Shown: positions 1 to 4,977 of the stretch, piece by piece
Position numbering within the stretch: position 1 is the first letter of the stretch
Layout of the letters: every line of letters starts with the position of its first letter
Source: Nitriliruptoraceae bacterium
GTDB lineage: Bacteria > Actinomycetota > Nitriliruptoria > Nitriliruptorales > Nitriliruptoraceae
NCBI GenBank assembly: GCA_007134165.1
Contig: SLLJ01000038.1
Span: forward strand, 1-8,554
Direction of reading: 5' to 3'
DNA length: 8,554 nt
The notes under the pieces: generated by a model
The model's database searches: none
What the model was told of the DNA's origin: nothing
Seen by the model: only the letters and a program-made list of their open reading frames with translations
Position numbers and translations under genes: made by a program

Positions 1-180
1 CGGATGCCGCCTTCCAACGCGCACGCTGGGCGGATGCCGCCTTCCAACGCGCACGCTGGGCGGATGCCGCCTTCCAACGCGCACGCTGGGCGGATGCCGC
101 CTTCCAACGCGCACGCTGGGCCGACGGCGACTGGGCGCGGGCACGCTGGGCCGACGGCGACTGGGCGCGGGCACGCTGGG
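1..180 (+). repeat. 30-bp direct tandem repeat, six units of two types
   Basis: Four identical 30-bp units (1-30, 31-60, 61-90, 91-120) are followed by two identical copies of a second type (121-150, 151-180). The two types differ at 10 of 30 positions and share the last ten bases, GCACGCTGGG. A degraded seventh unit seems to start at 181. The unit length is a multiple of three, so copy-number changes keep the reading frame. In frame 3 the units read as decapeptides DAAFQRARWA (x4) and DGDWARARWA (x2). There are no spacers between units, so this is not a CRISPR array. The array touches the window edge, so more copies may lie upstream, and the copy number may be affected by assembly collapse. 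Confidence 0.95.
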
Positions 181-325
181 CGACAGCGACGTGGGACCCG
201 CCGCCGACCTCGTGATCGGCCAGCAGACCGCCCCACCGGCAGAGCCGGGACTCGCCGCCGAGTTCGAGGTAGACCCATCTGAGCGATGGCGCCTCGCGCT
301 CTCGACCGCACAGACGCCGGCTTGA
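2..325 (+). CDS. C-terminal part of an unrecognised repeat-bearing protein, probably frameshifted
   Basis: I do not recognise this protein. The stretch 182-325 reads well in frame 2 (codons ending at the TGA at 323-325), with strong G/C third positions and an ordinary soluble tail containing VIGQQTAPPAEPGLAAEFEV and then a Trp at 287-289. Upstream, frame 2 stays open to the window edge but gives Cys- and Arg-rich repeats (GCRLPTRTLG). Frame 3 gives more protein-like decapeptides (DAAFQRARWA, DGDWARARWA), but it runs into TGA at 213-215. Aligning the degraded seventh unit with the sixth shows one C missing near 181 (GGGCCGAC against GGGCGAC). Restoring it joins frame 3 repeats to the frame 2 tail as RARWA-DSDVGPAADL, where DSD matches DGD of the previous unit. 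I therefore favour a repeat-bearing protein with a one-base deletion, either real (pseudogene) or a sequencing error. A frame-2-only protein is not excluded. The stop lies 3 bp from the stop of the convergent enzyme gene. Confidence 0.5.
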   Translation, partial: GCRLPTRTLGGCRLPTRTLGGCRLPTRTLGGCRLPTRTLGRRRLGAGTLGRRRLGAGTLGDSDVGPAADLVIGQQTAPPAEPGLAAEFEVDPSERWRLALSTAQTPA

Positions 326-328
326 CGC

Positions 329-2044
329 TCACGTCCCCTGGTGGTGCAGCGCGAACCAGCGCAGGTCGTCAGCGTCGTCTGGGTCGGCAGCCAGCCGGTC
401 GGCCGCCCTGCCACAGGCGGCACGCCGGTGGATGCTGCGACGGGCCTCCTCGAGCTGGTCACTGAGCCGAAGTGGCGCCGGCGGGGAGGGGTGGCGGCGC
501 CACCGGGGCTGGCCCTCGGCGTAGACGAGATCCGCCAGCGAGCGGACCGGCGGTCGGTGCCGTTCTCGGTGGGCCCAGTGGCCGGTGGCCGGGTCGAAGT
601 CGTAGTCGGGCAGCAGCCGCCAGCCGTGCTCGGCGACGAGCCGCACCCCCTCGAGCAAGAAGTCGAGTTCGTCCTCGTCGAGCAGGTAGTGCAGGTTGAG
701 CCGGACCCAGCCCGGCTTGATGCCTTCCTGACCGGCGAGGATCGCCTCCTCGAAACGGCGGGAGCGGTCCGGGTCGATGTGCAGGAGCCGGTGGCCGTAG
801 GGGCCGGCGCACGAACAGCCGGACCGGGTCTGGATGCCCAGCAGGTCGTTGAGCAGCGCCGCGACGAAGCCGTGGTGCAGCGGCCGGCCGTCGGGGGCGT
901 GCAGCACCAGGGCCACGATCGCGAGTCGGTCGACCTCGGTGTTGCCGAGGATCTCGATCGCCGGTATTCGGCGCCAGACGTTGAACGCCCGCTGCACGAA
1001 GGCGCGCTCGCGGGCCTCGATGGCGTCGGTGCCGATCGCGGCCTTGAGCTGAAAGGCGAGCCCGGCCCGGATCGCGCCGATGATGTCGGGGGTTCCGCCC
1101 TCTTCACGCACCTCGGGGTCGTCGTAGAAGCGGTGACGCTCGGCGTTGACAAACGACACGGTGCCGCCACCGGGCACGGTCGGGGTGGGGTTGGTGAGCA
1201 GGTCGCGACGCACCACCAGCACGCCCGGGCTGCCGGGCCCACCCAGCAGCTTGTGGGGCGAGAGGCTGACGGCGTCGAGGTGGGTGCCGGCCGGATCGTC
1301 AGCACGGCCGAGGTCGAGGTCGCGGTAGGGCGCGGCGGCGGCGCAGTCCCAGAACGCCAGGGCACCATGCTCGTGCAGCAGCCGGCTGACCGCCACGAGG
1401 TCGGTGAGGATGCCGGTGACGTTGGAGGCAGCCGAGAAGCTGCCGATGCGCAACGGCCGGTCGGCGGTACGGCGTAGTTGCGCGGCCAGCTCCTCGAGAT
1501 CGATGTGGCCCCGGGCGTCCTCACCGATCTCGACGACCTCGGCCAGCGATTCGCGCCAGGCCAGCTCGTTGGAGTGGTGCTCGTAGGGGCCGACGAACAC
1601 CACCGGCCGCTCATCGGGTGCGAGGTGCAGCTGGCGCCCGGCGGGGGCGGCAGGCACGCGCAGCCCCAGGATCGACACCAGCCGGTCGATCGCGCCGGTC
1701 GCGCCGGTGCCGCAGAAGATCACCGCATGCTCGTCGCCGGCACCCAGCGCCGCACCGATCATCCGACGTGCCTGCTCGCGGAAGGCCATCGTCTGCGCCC
1801 CGGTGATGGACGACTCGGTGTGCACGTTGGCGTACCAGGGCAGCACCTCGGCGCGCAGGTAGTCCTCGATGAAGCTCAGCGACCGGCCCGAAGCGGTGTG
1901 GTCGGCGTACACGACCCGCTTGGGCCCGTAGGGTCCGTCGAAGACGGCGTCGCGCCCGATCACGCACCGGCGAACGGTCGCCAGGAGGCGCTCGGGGTCG
2001 TCGCTGCGGGGCAGCGGCGGGATACTCAGCGGTTGACGGGTCAT
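329..2044 (-). CDS. Class V aminotransferase-fold PLP enzyme, cysteine desulfurase-like
   Basis: Predicted 571-residue cytosolic PLP enzyme of the SufS/CsdA-like class V fold. Enzymes of this type remove sulfur from cysteine, or act as C-S lyases or epimerases. Visible landmarks are VVYADHTASG near residue 44, the phosphate-binding FCGTGATGA at 110-118, the cofactor-stacking EHHSNE at 155-160, the PLP-holding Asp233 (FWDCAAAAP), the Schiff-base lysine K265 in SPHKLLGG, and the loop RSGCSCAGPYGH at 407-418. In that loop Cys412 aligns with the catalytic Cys of SufS (RTGHHCA), and a second Cys410 stands where SufS has His. It is about 165 residues longer than typical SufS (about 406). Most of the excess is an Arg/Pro-rich C-terminal extension after about 475, beginning LLPDYDFDPATGHW. 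The ATG overlaps the regulator's TGA (ATGA), and a GGAGG at 2052-2056 sits 7 nt upstream, so this start is secure. The two genes are probably translationally coupled. Fold and PLP chemistry are near certain; the substrate is not. Such proteins are often labelled isopenicillin N epimerase or selenocysteine lyase. Confidence 0.9.
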   Translation of the reverse strand: MTRQPLSIPPLPRSDDPERLLATVRRCVIGRDAVFDGPYGPKRVVYADHTASGRSLSFIEDYLRAEVLPWYANVHTESSITGAQTMAFREQARRMIGAALGAGDEHAVIFCGTGATGAIDRLVSILGLRVPAAPAGRQLHLAPDERPVVFVGPYEHHSNELAWRESLAEVVEIGEDARGHIDLEELAAQLRRTADRPLRIGSFSAASNVTGILTDLVAVSRLLHEHGALAFWDCAAAAPYRDLDLGRADDPAGTHLDAVSLSPHKLLGGPGSPGVLVVRRDLLTNPTPTVPGGGTVSFVNAERHRFYDDPEVREEGGTPDIIGAIRAGLAFQLKAAIGTDAIEARERAFVQRAFNVWRRIPAIEILGNTEVDRLAIVALVLHAPDGRPLHHGFVAALLNDLLGIQTRSGCSCAGPYGHRLLHIDPDRSRRFEEAILAGQEGIKPGWVRLNLHYLLDEDELDFLLEGVRLVAEHGWRLLPDYDFDPATGHWAHRERHRPPVRSLADLVYAEGQPRWRRHPSPPAPLRLSDQLEEARRSIHRRAACGRAADRLAADPDDADDLRWFALHHQGT

Positions 2045-2739
2045 GCTCCCACCTCCCCCAACGGGGCGACGTTGGTGCCCAGCAGCTCGGGGCTGGCGAG
2101 CAGCGCGTCGGTCACCATCTGCTGGGCGGCGTCGATCTGGGCGGTGGCGACCGTGCGGGTCCGGTCGCGGTCCCCGGCCCGAAGGGCGGCGAGGAGTTCG
2201 TGGTGCTCGTGGTACATCTCATCGTTGCGGTCACGCAACTGCAGGCCGAGCTGGAACATCCGCTCGAGGTCGACCAGCAACCCCTCGACCAGCTTCGCCA
2301 GCCGGCGGTTGCCCGTGAGCTCGACCACGGCGACGTGGAACCGGGTGTTGGCCGCGAGGAAGACCTCGGCGCCGTCGCGATCGCCGGGTGCGAACCGGGC
2401 CTGCCGGCAGGCGGCCTCGAGCGGGACCAGGCGCTCGACGTCGTGAGCTCCAGCGGCCTCGGCCATGGCGGCCGGCTCGAGCAGTCGGCGGGTCTGGAAC
2501 AGCTCATGCACATCGCGCATCGTGACCGGGGCCACCACGGTGCCCTGCCGTGGCACCCGGACGACCAGACCCTCCTGGTCGAGCCGGGCGAGCGCCGCCC
2601 GGGTCGCCGCCCGGCCAAAGCCGTAGCGGGCCGCCACCGCCTGCTCGCTGATGCGCTGGCCGGGTAGCAGCTCGCAGCGCACGATCGCCCGGCGCAGCAG
2701 CGCATGGGCGTGCCCGGCCTGGGTCCCGTTCGCCGCCAT
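2041..2739 (-). CDS. GntR-family transcriptional regulator, FCD (FadR-type) subfamily
   Basis: Predicted 232-residue DNA-binding regulator. The N-terminal winged helix-turn-helix spans about residues 13-73 (LLPGQRISEQAVAARYGFGR, then ALARLDQEGLVV and the wing RVPRQGTVV). The helical ligand-binding FCD domain spans about 77-210 (FHVAVVELTGN and HELLAALRAGD). I chose the ATG at 2739 because a clear GAGGAG lies 6 nt upstream. An in-frame ATG at 2814 would add 25 unconserved-looking residues, has no ribosome site and lies inside the candidate operator. FCD proteins usually bind a metal through D-x3-H plus two later His. Here the set is N131, H135, H179 and Q201, so two of four ligands appear changed. 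The regulator comes first in a unit with the desulfurase-like gene (4-bp overlap) and is divergent from the importer operon. It is the likely local repressor of both. The family assignment is secure; the effector is unknown. Confidence 0.92.
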   Translation of the reverse strand: MAANGTQAGHAHALLRRAIVRCELLPGQRISEQAVAARYGFGRAATRAALARLDQEGLVVRVPRQGTVVAPVTMRDVHELFQTRRLLEPAAMAEAAGAHDVERLVPLEAACRQARFAPGDRDGAEVFLAANTRFHVAVVELTGNRRLAKLVEGLLVDLERMFQLGLQLRDRNDEMYHEHHELLAALRAGDRDRTRTVATAQIDAAQQMVTDALLASPELLGTNVAPLGEVGA

Positions 2740-2777
2740 GGACCGCTCCTCACCCCAGCCGGTTCCGACACTCAGGA

Positions 2778-2806
2778 ATTGTGACATCTTCGCTGGGCGA
2801 TCGTAA
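2778..2806 (-). promoter_or_regulatory. Candidate promoter for the regulator/desulfurase unit
   Basis: On the minus strand a TTACGA -35-like hexamer (2806-2801) and a CACAAT -10-like hexamer (2783-2778) are separated by 17 bp. This would put the transcript start near 2771, about 30 nt before the regulator's ATG. Both hexamers overlap the two candidate operators, consistent with autorepression. The matches to consensus are weak (3 of 6 and 4 of 6), so this is a suggestion only. Confidence 0.3.
2779..2793. promoter_or_regulatory. Second, weaker copy of the candidate operator
   Basis: The stretch TTGTGACATCTTCGC resembles the bottom-strand reading of the main palindrome (CGTGACATGTTACG). GTGACATCTT differs from GTGACATGTT at one base. 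The centres of the two sites lie about 23-24 bp apart, close to two helical turns, which would allow two dimers on one DNA face. The similarity is seen directly; function is inferred, and only one half of the site is well conserved. Confidence 0.4.
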
Positions 2807-2809
2807 CAT
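2779..2809 (+). promoter_or_regulatory. Candidate promoter for the importer operon
   Basis: A TTGTGA -35-like hexamer (2779-2784) and a TAACAT -10-like hexamer (2804-2809) each match the vegetative consensus at 4 of 6 positions. The 19-bp spacing is slightly long. It would start transcription near 2816, about 50 nt before the GTG of the ATPase gene. It overlaps the divergent promoter and both operator-like sites, so one repressor could shut both directions. Confidence 0.3.
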
Positions 2810-2819
2810 GTCACGATCG
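2798..2819. promoter_or_regulatory. 22-bp near-perfect palindrome, candidate regulator operator
   Basis: The half CGATCGTAACA is followed by TGTCACGATCG. All 11 base pairs match except one (positions 2805/2812), and the centre is ACATGT. It lies in the divergent control region between the GntR-type regulator and the importer operon, where a dimeric winged-helix repressor would be expected to bind. The palindrome is seen directly; binding by the neighbouring regulator is inferred. It overlaps candidate promoter elements for both directions. Confidence 0.7.
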
Positions 2820-2857
2820 GTCGCCCTCTTCCGGATCGGCCAGCCCCTCACGATCGG
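2811..2857 (+). repeat. Direct repeat of the operator half-site near the ATPase ribosome site
   Basis: TCACGATCGG occurs exactly at 2811-2820, as the right half of the palindrome, and again at 2848-2857, a 37-bp shift. The second copy runs into the GGAG ribosome site (2856-2859) of the ATPase gene. It may be an auxiliary half-site placed downstream of transcription start, or chance. Confidence 0.45.
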
Positions 2858-2868
2858 AGCACGCACCG

Positions 2869-4881
2869 GTGCCCCTGACCGACCCGCCCCCGCTCGTGGT
2901 CGAGCACCTCGGCGTGTCGTTTGCCACCGCGGGGGGCCGCGAGGTGGCAGCGGTCACCGACGTGTCGCTCACCGTCGCCGCCGGCGAGTTCGTGGCGCTG
3001 GTCGGCGAATCCGGATCGGGCAAGACCGTCACCGCCCGCGCGCTGCTCGGCCTGCACGCTCCCGGCGCCCGGGTCGAGGGACGGGTGATGATCCGGGGCC
3101 GGGACATCGGTCGCCTCGCGCGAAGCGATCTCGAGCGGCTACGTGGTGCTGAGGTCGCGATGGTCTTCCAGCAGCCGATGACCACCCTCAACCCGGTGCT
3201 CAGCGTCGGCCGCCAACTGCGCGACGCCATCGTCGCCCATCAGCCGCTGCGCCGCCGGGCCGCGACCCAACGGGCCGTGGAACTGCTCGACCTCGTCGGC
3301 CTGCCCCGTCCGCGGCGCACCTTCGACGCCTACCCCCACCAGCTCTCCGGAGGGATGCAGCAGCGGGTGGGCATCGCCCTGGCCGTGGCCCACGAACCGG
3401 CACTGATCGTCGCTGACGAGCCGACCACCGCGCTCGACGTCACCATCCAGGCGCAGGTGATGGAGCTCCTCGATGACGTACGGCGGGCCTGTTCAGCGGC
3501 GGTGCTGCTGATCAGCCACGATCTCGGCCTGGTCGCGCGCCGGGCCGAGCGGGTGCTGGTGATGTACGCCGGACAGCTCGTCGAGTCCGGTCCGACCGCC
3601 GAGGTGTTGGCCGGCCCGCGAGCGCCCTATACCGCCGGGCTGCTGGCCAGCTCGCCCACGACCGCATCCCGCCGGGCACTGACCCCGATCCCGGGCGCCC
3701 CACCGCTGCCCGGCGAGCATCCGCCGGGTTGCCGCTTCGCCCCGCGCTGCCCGCACCGCATCGACCGCTGCGAATTCGAGCCGCCGGTGCTGCGGGACGC
3801 CGGCATCGCCCGCCAGGCCCGCTGCCTGCGCCTCGAAGAGCTCGGTGCGCTGAGCGCGGTGGCGTCCGACCGTGACGAGCGGCCAGCGGCCACGGCTCGG
3901 GTCGTGCTGCAGGCCGCCGGACTACGCACCAGCTTCCGTGGCCGGCGCGCCTGGCCGTGGTCGCCGCCTCCGATCGTGCGCGCGGTCGATGGGGTCGACC
4001 TCGAACTGCGGCGCCGCGAGACCCTCGCCGTGGTCGGTGAGTCGGGTAGCGGCAAGACCACCCTGGGACGCACGCTGGTCCGACTCCTCGAGCCCGACGC
4101 TGGCACGATCCACCTCGACGACCGCGACATCACCCACATCCGGGGCAGGGCTCTGCGGGCACTGCGTGGCCGGCTGCAGTTGGTGTTCCAGGACCCGCTC
4201 GGAGCGCTCAACCCCCGCCGCAGCATCGCCCGCGCAATCGCCGAGCCGCTGCGCCTGCACGCCAGACCCCATGACCGAGCGGCCGTCGCCGCGCTCGCCG
4301 AGCGGGTCGGCATCGGCACCGCGCTGCTCGACCGGCGCCCCCCTGAGCTCTCCGGCGGGCAACTGCAGCGCGTCGGGATCGCCCGCGCCCTGGCGGTGGA
4401 CCCCGAGGTGGTGGTGCTCGACGAGCCAGTTTCCGCGCTGGACGTCAGCGTGCAGGCGCAGATCCTCGCGCTGCTCGAGGCGTTGCAGGCCCAGACCGGG
4501 GTGGGCTACCTGCTCATCTCCCACGATCTGGCGGTGGTGCGCCACCTCGCCGACCGGGTGCTGGTCCTCTACCTCGGCCGGGTCGTGGAGCAGGCACCGG
4601 CCACCCGGCTGTTCGCGCTGCCCGCGCACCCCTACACCCACGCGCTGCTCTCGGCCATCCCGCGGCTCGAGGACGACGGGCGGCCCGTGATCGTGTGCGA
4701 GGGCGACCGGCCCGACCCGGCCGACCCGCCGGCCGGATGCCGGTTCCACCCGCGCTGCCCACTGGCACAGGACCGCTGCCGGCACGAGGAGCCTTCGCTG
4801 GTCACGGTCGACGGACCGGAGCCCGAGCACCGCGTGGCCTGCCACTTCCCGGTCGGCCCCGACGGCCTGACCGGGCATTGA
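2869..4881 (+). CDS. Fused dual-ATPase subunit of a peptide-type ABC importer (OppD-OppF/GsiA-like)
   Basis: Predicted 670-residue cytosolic energy subunit with two complete nucleotide-binding domains. NBD1: Walker A GESGSGKT at 46-53, Q-loop VFQQP at 99-103, signature LSGGMQQR at 159-166, Walker B LIVADEP at 179-185 (catalytic E184), H-loop H217. NBD2: Walker A from 390, Q-loop VFQDP at 439-443, signature LSGGQLQR at 494-501, Walker B VVVLDEP at 514-520 (E519), H552. Each half ends in the oligopeptide/dipeptide C-terminal domain with PYTAGLL or PYTHALL and a GCRF-x-PRCP cysteine motif. The Cys sets are C288/C294/C301/C319 and C624/C630/C637/C658, positions proposed to carry an iron-sulfur cluster in mycobacterial OppD. 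Both ATP sites look active. The GTG start is supported by GGAG at 2856-2859, 9 nt upstream. The length is near E. coli GsiA (623). It is first in the importer operon, 96 bp before the binding protein gene. Substrate specificity lies in the partners, not here. Confidence 0.95.
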   Translation: MPLTDPPPLVVEHLGVSFATAGGREVAAVTDVSLTVAAGEFVALVGESGSGKTVTARALLGLHAPGARVEGRVMIRGRDIGRLARSDLERLRGAEVAMVFQQPMTTLNPVLSVGRQLRDAIVAHQPLRRRAATQRAVELLDLVGLPRPRRTFDAYPHQLSGGMQQRVGIALAVAHEPALIVADEPTTALDVTIQAQVMELLDDVRRACSAAVLLISHDLGLVARRAERVLVMYAGQLVESGPTAEVLAGPRAPYTAGLLASSPTTASRRALTPIPGAPPLPGEHPPGCRFAPRCPHRIDRCEFEPPVLRDAGIARQARCLRLEELGALSAVASDRDERPAATARVVLQAAGLRTSFRGRRAWPWSPPPIVRAVDGVDLELRRRETLAVVGESGSGKTTLGRTLVRLLEPDAGTIHLDDRDITHIRGRALRALRGRLQLVFQDPLGALNPRRSIARAIAEPLRLHARPHDRAAVAALAERVGIGTALLDRRPPELSGGQLQRVGIARALAVDPEVVVLDEPVSALDVSVQAQILALLEALQAQTGVGYLLISHDLAVVRHLADRVLVLYLGRVVEQAPATRLFALPAHPYTHALLSAIPRLEDDGRPVIVCEGDRPDPADPPAGCRFHPRCPLAQDRCRHEEPSLVTVDGPEPEHRVACHFPVGPDGLTGH

Positions 4882-4977
4882 CGCCCGATGACGAGCATTC
4901 CACCGACCGACCTGCTAGCAATCCACTCCTCACAACACCGTGGTACCACCACTATCCCCGACCGGAGGACAACAAGC
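4882..4977 (+). other. Intercistronic leader before the binding-protein gene
   Basis: This 96-bp gap is the longest inside the importer operon and visibly less GC-rich than the genes. It holds two short perfect palindromes, TGCTAGCA (4913-4920) and GTGGTACCAC (4940-4949), and the binding-protein ribosome site GGAGG at 4964-4968, 9 nt before the ATG. No convincing promoter is seen. An in-frame ATG at 4888 could extend the next gene, but it has no ribosome site and would bury the signal peptide. Confidence 0.4.

Noticed and set aside
1..180. CRISPR-like array
   Set aside because: The units abut directly with no variable spacers, and there is no palindromic repeat or cas gene.
4..282. Frame-1 plus-strand open frame through the repeats (92 codons)
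   Set aside because: The frame-1 peptide keeps only about 3 of 10 residues between repeat types, its start is just a repeat-unit ATG, and it conflicts with the well-supported frame-2 tail.
341..2446. Two long plus-strand open frames (378 and 322 codons) opposite the enzyme and regulator genes
   Set aside because: They are antisense shadows caused by high GC; the minus-strand proteins carry full family motifs, and the shadows show none.
2740..2814. Extended start of the GntR-type regulator at 2814
   Set aside because: No ribosome site, start codon inside the palindrome, added residues outside the family domain; the ATG at 2739 has an excellent GAGGAG.
2781..3152. Plus-strand 123-codon open frame across the control region into the ATPase gene
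   Set aside because: Arg/Gly-rich shadow of the ATPase reading frame, with no motifs.
4878..4906. TTGACG as a -35 element for an internal promoter before the binding-protein gene
   Set aside because: No acceptable -10 hexamer at 16-19 bp spacing.
4888..4977. Extended start of the binding protein at 4888
   Set aside because: It would place 30 residues before the signal peptide and lacks a ribosome site; the ATG at 4978 has GGAGG and a proper lipoprotein signal.
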